Assembly: GCA_020073305.1 (NCBI GenBank)
Contig: JAIQFK010000016.1
Span: 1 to 64,000 of the forward strand
Length of the DNA stretch: 64,000 bases
DNA from: Terriglobia bacterium
GTDB lineage: Bacteria; Acidobacteriota; Terriglobia; Bryobacterales; Bryobacteraceae
Direction of reading: 5' to 3'
Position 1 is the stretch's first letter. Every line of letters starts with the position of its first letter. Below the pieces are notes generated by a model that searched no databases, was not told the origin of the DNA, and saw only the letters and a program-made list of their open reading frames with translations. Made by a program: the position numbers and the translations under genes. Shown here piece after piece: positions 52,317 to 59,505 of this stretch.

Positions 52317-52672
52317 CACCGCTGATCCGCTGCCGGCTCGACTTGGACCGGCTCAAAATAACCCAGATCCTGGCGCGCGTGATCTTCCGCGAGCACCTCG
52401 ACGTAGCTTTCAGGGGGCAGCGTGTTGGCATGCGAGTGGGTGACCGAAACGGCAAGCGCCATGATACTGGACAGCGCCAGGGCCGCCGTCACCAGGTTCC
52501 GAGCCAGATGGCCGAAGACGGTGGAAGACCGCTCGCGCGCCTCAATCTTCTGCCAGAGTTGAGGCATGAAACCGGCGCTCGGTTCAGTATCCGGACACGC
52601 ATTCCGATAGGCCGCAAAGAGCGCGTCGAGACGCTCTTCATCGTTCCCCGTCCGATGATCTTGAGGTTCCAT
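52316..52672 (-). CDS. Anti-sigma-like membrane protein
   Basis: A 118-residue protein. The N-terminal half is acidic and helical (DEERLDALFAAYRNACPDTEPSAGFMPQLWQKIEAR), a single membrane helix lies at about 62-82 (LVTAALALSSIMALAVSV), and a short extracytoplasmic tail follows. There is no zinc motif. Position between an ECF sigma factor and an LTXXQ protein, single-helix topology and size all suggest an anti-sigma factor. GAGG lies five bases before the ATG chosen; a GTG two codons earlier is possible. Confidence 0.65.
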   Translation of the reverse strand: MEPQDHRTGNDEERLDALFAAYRNACPDTEPSAGFMPQLWQKIEARERSSTVFGHLARNLVTAALALSSIMALAVSVTHSHANTLPPESYVEVLAEDHARQDLGYFEPVQVEPAADQR

Positions 52673-52680
52673 CTTCACCT

Positions 52681-53271
52681 CTACCGTGAACCCTTCAATC
52701 CAACCACCTGCTTGCGAGAGGCCTTGAACGATTTCAGGACCCTCTGGCGCGCGCGGAACAGCCGGACTTTCAGCGCGTTCTCATTTACATGATAGATCTT
52801 CCCCAACTCCTTCAGGGTAAGACCCTCCACTTCCTTCAACATCAGCAGCACCCGGTCTTCCTCGGACACCCCGGCCAGCAGGGAGTCTACGGTGTCCCGG
52901 ATCCCCTTCCGTTGCCCCTCATCGCGGTCGACCTTCTCGCCTGCCAACGCATCCGCCAGCACGACCTGCTGCTCGGAGAGGTCCGCCATCCGCGACTCCA
53001 TCCGGCGCCGGCGCTTGCGCAGATAATCATACGCCGCATTGGCCGTCAGCCGGTACAACCATGGTTCAAAAACCTCCGCCGACCGAAGCTGGTCGAGCGA
53101 AAAATATAACCGGAGGAAGACCTCCTGGCCCACATCCTCCACATCCTCCGGATGCCCAATCAACCGGCCGATGGTACCCAAAATCCGCTTACGGTAGGCC
53201 GAAACAAGCTGATTGAAGGCCGCTCCCTCACCATCCCGCGCGCGCTGGATCAGCTCGAAATCAACTAACAT
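52681..53271 (-). CDS. ECF-type RNA polymerase sigma factor
   Basis: A 196-residue sigma factor. Region 2 is FNQLVSAYRKRILGTIGRLIGHPEDVEDVGQEVFLRLYFSLDQ (about 17-60), followed by FEPWLYRLTANAAYDYLRKRRRR. Region 4 is EEDRVLLMLKEVEGLTLKELGKIYHVNENALKVRLFRARQRVLK (about 136-180). The next gene downstream on the strand is the anti-sigma-like gene (eight bases between) and then the LTXXQ gene, so the three make one probable signal-responsive operon. Confidence 0.93.
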   Translation of the reverse strand: MLVDFELIQRARDGEGAAFNQLVSAYRKRILGTIGRLIGHPEDVEDVGQEVFLRLYFSLDQLRSAEVFEPWLYRLTANAAYDYLRKRRRRMESRMADLSEQQVVLADALAGEKVDRDEGQRKGIRDTVDSLLAGVSEEDRVLLMLKEVEGLTLKELGKIYHVNENALKVRLFRARQRVLKSFKASRKQVVGLKGSR

Positions 53272-53395
53272 GCCGCTATCAAGGAAACCGGCATGGAAGC
53301 CCCTTGGCTATGGCCTCGTAAGAATAGGCGTACCGGTAACAATTCAGGTTACCAAGCAGTTCGGGAAAGAGCGATTTTCGAGGGGATTTGGGCGC

Positions 53396-53902
53396 CTAGT
53401 GGCCTGCCGGCTCAAGGGCTTGCATGGCGCCAGCAGGCGGAGAGGTCCGGTGGGGCAGAGGCACCAGCATCTGCTCTTTGCGCATGACCAGGGTGGAGGT
53501 ATTGAAGCTGGCCACCTCGAAGCCATGCCCGTGGGTGATGGCGTCAGTCGGGCAGGCCTCCACGCAGTAGCCGCAGAAGATGCACCGGTTGTAGTCGATG
53601 TTGTACACCTTGGCGTAGCGTTCGCCACCCGAGATGCGGACGGTTTCGGTGTTCTCAGCGGCCTCGATGTAAATGCAGTTGGAGGGACACGCGGCGGCGC
53701 AAAGGAAACACGCCACGCACTTTTCCATGCCGTTCTCGTCGCGCTGCAGAACGTGAACGCCGCGGTAGCGCTCCTGGACCTTGGGCGGCTCGTCCGGATA
53801 ATTCTCGGTGACCGTGGGAGACATCATCTCCTTGAAGGTCACACCCATGCCCTTGGCGATCGCGGACGCCGACTCGATCAGTTCCTCGAGAGGATTGGCC
53901 AT
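53396..53902 (-). CDS. nuoI: NADH-quinone oxidoreductase subunit I (NuoI-like)
   Basis: A 168-residue ferredoxin-type protein with two 4Fe-4S motifs, CVACFLCAAACPSNC (about 62-76) and CIFCGYCVEACPTDA (about 107-121), in the spacing of NuoI. The leading GMGVTFKEMMSPTVTENYPDEPPKVQERYRG and HVLQRDENGMEKC match the family, while the C-terminus (about 145-168) is diverged and proline-rich. In complex I this subunit carries clusters N6a and N6b. No other nuo gene is in the window, so it stands alone. It lies downstream of the thiol-redox gene on the same strand. Confidence 0.85.
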   Translation of the reverse strand: MANPLEELIESASAIAKGMGVTFKEMMSPTVTENYPDEPPKVQERYRGVHVLQRDENGMEKCVACFLCAAACPSNCIYIEAAENTETVRISGGERYAKVYNIDYNRCIFCGYCVEACPTDAITHGHGFEVASFNTSTLVMRKEQMLVPLPHRTSPPAGAMQALEPAGH

Positions 53903-53952
53903 GTACGTCTTATTTTATCGTGGCTCCCCACGGGAGCCTAATTCTTGGAGCC

Positions 53953-54438
53953 TCAACCGGATTTCATTTCCGGAACACGCTCGCCCGGACGGAAGGGGTT
54001 AACGCCGAGCTTCGCGCCCAGAGCCTCCAGCTCTTTTTTATGGAATCCCGACAGTGCCCAGGAGATGATTCCGTCACGATCCACCAGAAACATCGTGGGC
54101 ACGTGAGACAGTCCGTAAGCATTGCTGGCCGGATAACCCTGGCGGGCGCTGTCGAGCAGGGTGGGCATGGTGATGCCGAACTCCTGGCGAAACTCACGGG
54201 TGGCTTCGGCGTCATCCTGGGACACGGCAAACACCCGGGCGCCGCCGCGGTAGATTCGCTCCAGGAAGGGCAGAGTGAACTGGCAGGTAGGGCAGGAGAC
54301 CTTGAAGAAGGCTAAGAGAACGGGCCCTGAAGGCAGCAGTTCCTTGAGCGTACGCTCGGCGCCGTCCAGATCCTGGAGCTGAAAGTCCGGTGCGCGCTGG
54401 CCAGCGTCCAACGTCTGATTCTGCCGTGCGGATGCCAT
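53953..54438 (-). CDS. Peroxiredoxin/AhpC-TSA-like thioredoxin-fold protein
   Basis: A 161-residue thioredoxin-fold protein: DAGQRAPDFQLQDLDGAERTLKELLPSGPVLLAFFKVSCPTCQFTLPFLERI, with the CPTC motif at about 50-53 and the cis-proline in YGLSHVPTMFLVDRDG (about 117). It has no signal peptide, so it acts in the cytoplasm, probably reducing peroxides or disulfides. I prefer the ATG at 54438; an in-frame GTG at 54492 would add 18 residues. It lies in a minus-strand group with a STAS protein and the NuoI-like gene. Confidence 0.82.
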   Translation of the reverse strand: MASARQNQTLDAGQRAPDFQLQDLDGAERTLKELLPSGPVLLAFFKVSCPTCQFTLPFLERIYRGGARVFAVSQDDAEATREFRQEFGITMPTLLDSARQGYPASNAYGLSHVPTMFLVDRDGIISWALSGFHKKELEALGAKLGVNPFRPGERVPEMKSG

Positions 54439-54494
54439 ACCTCTATTGAAACCGAAAAGTATGGGCATCCGCAAAAACCGCAGCGGATTCACGC

Positions 54495-54899
54495 CTACTC
54501 TTCTTTCATCTGCTGGACGAAGTTCAGAATATCGAACCGCTTGATCTCGCGATCGGGGAAGAAGCTGTTGATGGCGTTCTGCTCATCATTGAAGACTTCG
54601 AAGATCGTGGTGAGTTTGGTCATCACCAGTAGTTCGATACTGCGGCGGGTCAGGTTCAGCAGCTTGACTTTGCCGCCGTCCCGATTCAGCGTGGTGTAGC
54701 ACATCACCATGGCGCCAAGCCCGGTGCTGTCCACGTAATCCACTTCGCCCATGTTGAGAATGAAATTGCGCCGGCCGGAATCAATCACCTTGTGTACGCG
54801 GTCGCGGAACTTGGCGCATTCATCGCCCACCGTCAGGCGGCCGTTCAGATCAAGAATGAGGATCCCCTCGCGTTCTCGCTCCTTTATTTCCAGGCTCAT
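54495..54899 (-). CDS. STAS-domain anti-sigma factor antagonist
   Basis: A 134-residue protein with a STAS domain: IKEREREGILILDLNGRLTVGDECAKFRDRV, then INMGEVDYVDSTGLGAMVMCYTTLNRDGGKVKLLNLTRR. The DSTGLGAMV serine (about 58) is the phosphorylatable site of SpoIIAA/RsbV-type anti-anti-sigma factors. It would release a sigma factor from its anti-sigma kinase when dephosphorylated; no cognate kinase is nearby. The C-terminal extension (about 100-134) is longer than usual. Confidence 0.88.
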   Translation of the reverse strand: MSLEIKEREREGILILDLNGRLTVGDECAKFRDRVHKVIDSGRRNFILNMGEVDYVDSTGLGAMVMCYTTLNRDGGKVKLLNLTRRSIELLVMTKLTTIFEVFNDEQNAINSFFPDREIKRFDILNFVQQMKEE

Positions 54900-54968
54900 A
54901 GACGGTTTATACCCCTCCGGCAGTATATCGACTTTTTGGGAGCTGGTTGAGACAAACGGGCCTGCGTC

Positions 54969-55316
54969 CTAGATCGGCATCTTGACGCCGATCTCGGCTT
55001 CGACGTCCTCGATGGGGACCATTTCGATGGCGTCCCAGGGGCATCCGTCGAGGAATGCACCGTCCGGGCCCTTGCTGGTGCACTTCTTGCAGCCAATGCA
55101 AAGGAAGGGGTCGACGTCGATACGTCCGAAGGGCGGATGCTCCTCATCGGGGACCCAGTACATGCAGTCGGCCACCGGACAATAAGGGACGCACGCCGGA
55201 GAACCCGCGCAGCCGGTGCAGCACTCGGTGATAATGGCGAGTTCCTTGGGGCGCTTCTTGCGCGGCGTCGTAATCCCATCCGACTTCGGGTCCATCTTCA
55301 CGACATCGGCGACCAT
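54969..55316 (-). CDS. Ferredoxin-like protein with two iron-sulfur motifs
   Basis: A 115-residue protein. The first cluster motif is CCTGCAGSPACVPYCPVADC (about 32-51) and the second CIGCKKC...GCPWDAIE (about 73-97), with some deviation from the usual CxxCxxC spacing. It probably serves as a small electron carrier. The divergent gene on the plus strand starts 72 bases away. Together with the NuoI-like gene it suggests a redox role for this neighbourhood. Confidence 0.8.
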   Translation of the reverse strand: MVADVVKMDPKSDGITTPRKKRPKELAIITECCTGCAGSPACVPYCPVADCMYWVPDEEHPPFGRIDVDPFLCIGCKKCTSKGPDGAFLDGCPWDAIEMVPIEDVEAEIGVKMPI

Positions 55317-55387
55317 GTACGGGATTATGACATAGCCGGCGGCGGGCCGCCAACCTGATGTATCCTCGTGTCGAAGGGCGGCTGTTT

Positions 55388-56569
55388 ATGGCGCATACGG
55401 CTTTGATTCCACTGCCAACGGCGACTGGAACTGCCGGCCGCGGCGGCGGCGAGATCCCCTGGCACGTGTGGTGTTGCGTGGCGGCCATTTTCTCCGGCGC
55501 GTTCGGCAGCGTCTGGGACATCTCGTGGCACGAGGCGATCGGACGCGACAGCTTCTGGACCCCCGCCCACATGATGATCTACCTGTGCGGTGTGCTGGCG
55601 GGCATCGCCTGCGGATACCTGATTCTCTCGACCACCTTCCAGAAGAATGCGCCGCTGAGCGAGGTATCGGTTTCCATCTGGGGGTTCCGCGGGCCGCTGG
55701 GCGCGTTCATCTGTGCCTGGGGCGGCGTAGCCATGATCAGTTCAGGGCCGTTCGATAACTGGTGGCACAGCGCTTACGAGCTGGATGTCAAGATCCTGAG
55801 CCCGCCGCATGTTCTGCTGGTGCTGGGAATGCTGGCCATTCGCTTTGGCACGCTGGTGATGGTGCTGGCGGAGATGAACCGCGCTGAGGGCGCTTATCGG
55901 AAAAAGCTGGAGTGGCTTCTGTTTGTGGTGTTCGTCTTCCTGATGGGCGCAACCGTGGGAGTGTTTCAGGAATTTACGAATCGCGTTTTCATGCATGGCG
56001 CGAGGTTTTATCTGCTGGTGATGATCGGCGCGCCGATCTGGATGGCGGCAGTCGCGCGCGCGTCCAACAGCCGTTGGGCGGCCACGCTCATGACCGGGAT
56101 TTATACGGCGATGCATCTCGCATTCTGCTGGCTCCTGCCACTGGTGCCCGCTGAAACCAAGCTGGGACCAGTCTATCAGCACGTGGACCACCTGGTTCCG
56201 CCCGATTTTCCGCTGCTGATCCTTGTGGCGGGCGTGGTTTTCGATTGGCTGCGACGGCGCACCCGCGCCTGGAACCCGTGGATGCAGGCAGCAACGCTGG
56301 GCACGGCAGTGCTGGCGAGTTTCTTTGTGGTGCAGTGGCCGTTTGCGGATTTCCTGATGTCGTCCGCATCGCGCAACTGGATCTTCGTGACGGAAAACTA
56401 TCCGTACTTTGTGCCGCCCACATCGGCCTGGGTGCGCAACGTGTACCTCCCCAGCGAACCCACCGTTGCCGCGTTCTGGACGCAAATGGGAATCGCGCTC
56501 GCGGTGGCGGTGGGGATGACGCGCATCGGATTGAGCTGGGGCGCGTGGATGGGGAGAGTGCGGCGATAG
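55388..56569 (+). CDS. Conserved polytopic membrane protein of unknown function, His/Trp-rich
   Basis: A 393-residue protein with about ten membrane helices. Distinctive residues lie at helix ends: SWHEAIGRDSFWTPAHMMIY (about 45-64), GPFDNWWHSAYELDVKILSPPHVLLVLG (about 118-145) and later YQHVDHLVPPDFP. Paired histidines in conserved-looking helical contexts could bind metal or heme, as in oxidase-like or copper-enzyme subunits, but I do not recognise a named family. I start at the ATG at 55388, nine bases after AAGGG; an in-frame ATG at 55358 has no such site. It is divergent from the ferredoxin gene. Confidence 0.65.
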   Translation: MAHTALIPLPTATGTAGRGGGEIPWHVWCCVAAIFSGAFGSVWDISWHEAIGRDSFWTPAHMMIYLCGVLAGIACGYLILSTTFQKNAPLSEVSVSIWGFRGPLGAFICAWGGVAMISSGPFDNWWHSAYELDVKILSPPHVLLVLGMLAIRFGTLVMVLAEMNRAEGAYRKKLEWLLFVVFVFLMGATVGVFQEFTNRVFMHGARFYLLVMIGAPIWMAAVARASNSRWAATLMTGIYTAMHLAFCWLLPLVPAETKLGPVYQHVDHLVPPDFPLLILVAGVVFDWLRRRTRAWNPWMQAATLGTAVLASFFVVQWPFADFLMSSASRNWIFVTENYPYFVPPTSAWVRNVYLPSEPTVAAFWTQMGIALAVAVGMTRIGLSWGAWMGRVRR

Positions 56570-56599
56570 GCTAGCGAGTGCTCGACACGTGCGTCGCCC

Positions 56600-57820
56600 C
56601 TACAAGTTGAGTAATGCGTCAGCCTGTTGGAGCAATTCGCCCGGCGTCTGTTCCTTCATGCAAATCACGTCGATCTTGCCTTTCCCCCAAGGGCGCCAGC
56701 GGGCGAAGAACCGCGGTGACGGAAAGCCGGCGAAGATACTGAGCAGCGGGATGCCGCACGCGGCGGCTACGTGCTGGCCGGCGGAATCGTAGCCGATGTA
56801 CCGATCGCTGCGCGCGATGGCGGATGCGAACGCCGCAAACGAGCCGCGGAACGTGCGGACGCGCTTGGGCGATGCGCCCGATTTCGCGATGGCGCGCTGC
56901 ACGCGCTCAGCCTCCTCGCCGCCTGCGCCCTCATCGATCAAAATGTGAGCGCCGCTCTTGGCGACGTGGCCGACGAGTTCCGCTTCGAAAGGATCGGCGA
57001 TCCGCTTGGCAGGATTCTCTCCCACGCCGAAGCTCATGGTGACAAACGGGCGGCCATGGACTTTGATGGATTCCGCAGGCGCAGGTGCGATCCAGGGCGC
57101 GGCGTCTTCGATCCCGAAAGTGTCGCGCGCCCATGCGGCAGCGAGGACCGGCAGGGGATCGTCACTTTGGGCGGCGTAGGCGCGGCTTTCGAAAAAATAG
57201 TAACTCTCTTCCTTGCACACGGGCAGCAGCCCGAGCTGCGTGAGGCGGGAATCGGGATCAATCACGATGCTCGCGGGCGCGGCGAGCAGACGTTTCATCT
57301 CCTGCCAGGACGCCAGCCGCTCGCGAATACTGCCTGTGCGGCGATAGGAAACCGGCGCATGTTCGATACGCGATCCGGCCGCGAACAATCCCCACGATTT
57401 CGGACTGCCCACCATGGCGATCCGCGCGCGTGGAAAGCGCTGCCGGGCGGCATCCAGCAGCACGCTGGTGATGGCTACATCCGCGCCGAGCGTTACGCGG
57501 GAGAGCACAAACACGGTCTCGACCTGATTCGGGTCGCCTTGAAACTTGCGCGGCCAGCGGATGCGATCGTAACGCGCCCGCAAATCGGCCGCCTTCAGTT
57601 CCGGAATTGTGCGCGCGATCACCTGGGAGAACAGGTCGGCGTAGACGTCGCAAAGCCGCGGCTCGAACAGATCCGCAAGGCGCTCGACAACCACGCGGAA
57701 CAGTTCATCCGAGCAGGTTGGCGTCAGGAGCTGGTCGAGAAGTTCGTCCGGCCAGATCTCCCCTTTCAGGCAAAGGGCGAGCAACTGCTCCGCCAGCGCG
57801 TTACACGAAGTACTTGCCAA
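56600..57820 (-). CDS. GT9-like glycosyltransferase (ADP-heptose:LPS heptosyltransferase type)
   Basis: A 406-residue protein. The C-terminal donor-binding half has GVGENPAKRIADPFEAELVGHVAKSGAHILIDEGAGGEEAERVQ and SAFAARSDRYIGYDSAGQHVAAACGIPLLSIFAGF-type sequence (about 340-370), typical of GT9 heptosyltransferases. The middle ARIAMVGSPKSWGLFAAGSRIEHAPVS is the acceptor-domain Rossmann unit. The expected role is adding a heptose-like sugar to a lipid core. The start is TTG at 57820, 20 bases inside the end of mtnP; a later start is possible but would trim the helical N-terminus. Confidence 0.78.
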   Translation of the reverse strand: MASTSCNALAEQLLALCLKGEIWPDELLDQLLTPTCSDELFRVVVERLADLFEPRLCDVYADLFSQVIARTIPELKAADLRARYDRIRWPRKFQGDPNQVETVFVLSRVTLGADVAITSVLLDAARQRFPRARIAMVGSPKSWGLFAAGSRIEHAPVSYRRTGSIRERLASWQEMKRLLAAPASIVIDPDSRLTQLGLLPVCKEESYYFFESRAYAAQSDDPLPVLAAAWARDTFGIEDAAPWIAPAPAESIKVHGRPFVTMSFGVGENPAKRIADPFEAELVGHVAKSGAHILIDEGAGGEEAERVQRAIAKSGASPKRVRTFRGSFAAFASAIARSDRYIGYDSAGQHVAAACGIPLLSIFAGFPSPRFFARWRPWGKGKIDVICMKEQTPGELLQQADALLNL

Positions 57821-58664
57821 TGATCAGATCCAGTTTCTTACGAGTGGATTCGGGCACGAACTTGCGGTCGGTGATGATGGCGTGCGCGAGCGCTGAGCCG
57901 CACTTGCAGGAGCGTCCGGCGGGCATCGCCTCGACCGCCGTGGCTACCACCTTGCAAGCGTTCTCGGCGTTCTTGTTCAGATGGTCGATGATATCGCGCA
58001 CGGTGACGGCATCGTGGCCGGGATGCCAGCAGTCGTAATCCGTCACCATGGCCACCGTAACGTAGCAGATCTCGGCCTCCCGCGCGAGCTTGGCTTCCTG
58101 CAGATTGGTCATGCCGATGACGTCCATGCCCCAGCTCCGGTAAACGTTGGATTCGGCCAGGGTGGAGAACGCCGGGCCTTCCATGCAAAGGTAAGTGCCG
58201 CCCTGTTTGGCGTTGACTCCGGCTGCGCGGGCAGCGCCGTAAACGACACTTGAAAGTTGAGGACAGATGGGGTGGGCGAAGCTGATGTGGGCGACCAGGC
58301 CCTCGCCGAAGAACGTGGAGACGCGCCCGCGCGTGCGGTCGAAGAACTGATCGGGAATGACGAAATCGAGCGGATGATGTTCTTCTTTGAGCGAACCGAC
58401 CGCGCTCAGCGAGATGATGCGCTCGACACCCAGCGACTTCATCCCGTAAATGTTGGCGCGAAAATTCAGCTCCGAAGGCGAGAGGCGATGCCCGCGCCCA
58501 TGGCGGGCAAGAAAAGCGACCGGCTTGCCGGCGAGCTGGCCGAGAACGTAGTGATCCGAAGGCCAGCCCCACGGAGTGTCGATGGCGACTTCCTCCTGGG
58601 CGTCGAAGCCGGGCATGGAATAGAGCCCGCTGCCGCCGATGATGCCGATTTGCGCTCGCTGCAA
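57801..58664 (-). CDS. mtnP: S-methyl-5'-thioadenosine phosphorylase
   Basis: A 287-residue purine-nucleoside-phosphorylase-superfamily enzyme that splits 5'-methylthioadenosine with phosphate, recycling a by-product of polyamine and other SAM-using pathways. Motifs are IGIIGGSGLYSMPGF, VAFLARHGRGHRLSPSELNFRANIYG (about 49-74), QFFDRTRGRVSTFFGEG and the MEGPAFSTLAESNVYRSWGMDVIGMT stretch (about 178-203). The start is TTG, with GGAGG eight bases upstream. Together with metK and ahcY it covers SAM by-product recovery. Confidence 0.93.
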   Translation of the reverse strand: MQRAQIGIIGGSGLYSMPGFDAQEEVAIDTPWGWPSDHYVLGQLAGKPVAFLARHGRGHRLSPSELNFRANIYGMKSLGVERIISLSAVGSLKEEHHPLDFVIPDQFFDRTRGRVSTFFGEGLVAHISFAHPICPQLSSVVYGAARAAGVNAKQGGTYLCMEGPAFSTLAESNVYRSWGMDVIGMTNLQEAKLAREAEICYVTVAMVTDYDCWHPGHDAVTVRDIIDHLNKNAENACKVVATAVEAMPAGRSCKCGSALAHAIITDRKFVPESTRKKLDLIIGKYFV

Positions 58665-58722
58665 TCTGGAGCCTCCGGAAAAAAATGCAAGAATGCCTAT
58701 TCTACTTTGATAAGTTCATTTC

Positions 58723-59505
58723 ATGCCGGTGGTGAGACTGGTGTGCTGGAAAGAGGATCTGGCGCGGGAGCGGGCTCGCGCTCTGAAGGCGGCAGGGTTC
58801 TCCGTGGACGCGTCACCGCTGAACCCGTCCGGATTGATTGGACACTTTCGCGCGAACATGCCCGCGGCGGTGCTGATTGACCTGGACCGGCTGCCTTCCT
58901 ACGGCCGTGAGGTGGCGGTTGCGTTGCGCCAGAGCAAGTCGACGTGCCATCTGCCGATCGTATTTGCCGGAGGTGCGGATGAAAAAGTGGCGCCCATTCG
59001 CCGGGAATTGCCGGACGCTTTTTTCGCCGATTGGTCGAAAGTGGGGCTAGCTCTGGCGAAGGCGCTGAAGCACGCGCCGGTCGAGCCCGTGAAGCCGATC
59101 TCGCATATGCAGCGCTACGCTGGCACGAGCCTGGTAAAGAAGCTGGGATTCAAGCCGGGAATGAAGGTTGCGTTGCTCGCGCCGCCGGAGGGATTCGAAG
59201 AGACGCTGGGGGATCTGCCGGAGGGTGTCAAACTGCAACCGAAGATCGCGCGAGAAACCGGGCTGGCACTGTGGTTTGTCCGGTCCCGCGGCGAACTCGA
59301 ACGTGAGACCGAGTATCTCAGCGCGCGGCTGCCCGAGGGCTGCTCCGTCTGGATCATTCACCCCAAACAGGCCAGCCGTTACAAGGTGGACTTCAATCAG
59401 AACGATGTCCGCGTGACCGGCCTGGCCGCGGGGCTGGTGGATTACAAGGTCTGCGCGGTGGATGCCGACTGGACAGGCCTGAAGTTCGCGCGGAAGAAGA
59501 GCTAA
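58723..59505 (+). CDS. Receiver-like domain fused to DUF3052
   Basis: A 260-residue protein. Residues about 1-115 look like a response-regulator receiver domain with beta strands VRLVCWKEDLARERARALKAAGF, AAVLIDLDRLPS and LPIVFAGGADE, but without a clear phosphorylation lysine. Residues about 125-260 are DUF3052: YAGTSLVKKLGFKPGMKVALLAPPEGF, LWFVRSRGELERETEYLSARL, WIIHPKQASRYKVD and GLAAGLVDYKVCAVDADWTGLKFARK. DUF3052 proteins are of unknown function. It overlaps the convergent MeaB-fusion gene by four bases. Confidence 0.8.
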   Translation: MPVVRLVCWKEDLARERARALKAAGFSVDASPLNPSGLIGHFRANMPAAVLIDLDRLPSYGREVAVALRQSKSTCHLPIVFAGGADEKVAPIRRELPDAFFADWSKVGLALAKALKHAPVEPVKPISHMQRYAGTSLVKKLGFKPGMKVALLAPPEGFEETLGDLPEGVKLQPKIARETGLALWFVRSRGELERETEYLSARLPEGCSVWIIHPKQASRYKVDFNQNDVRVTGLAAGLVDYKVCAVDADWTGLKFARKKS

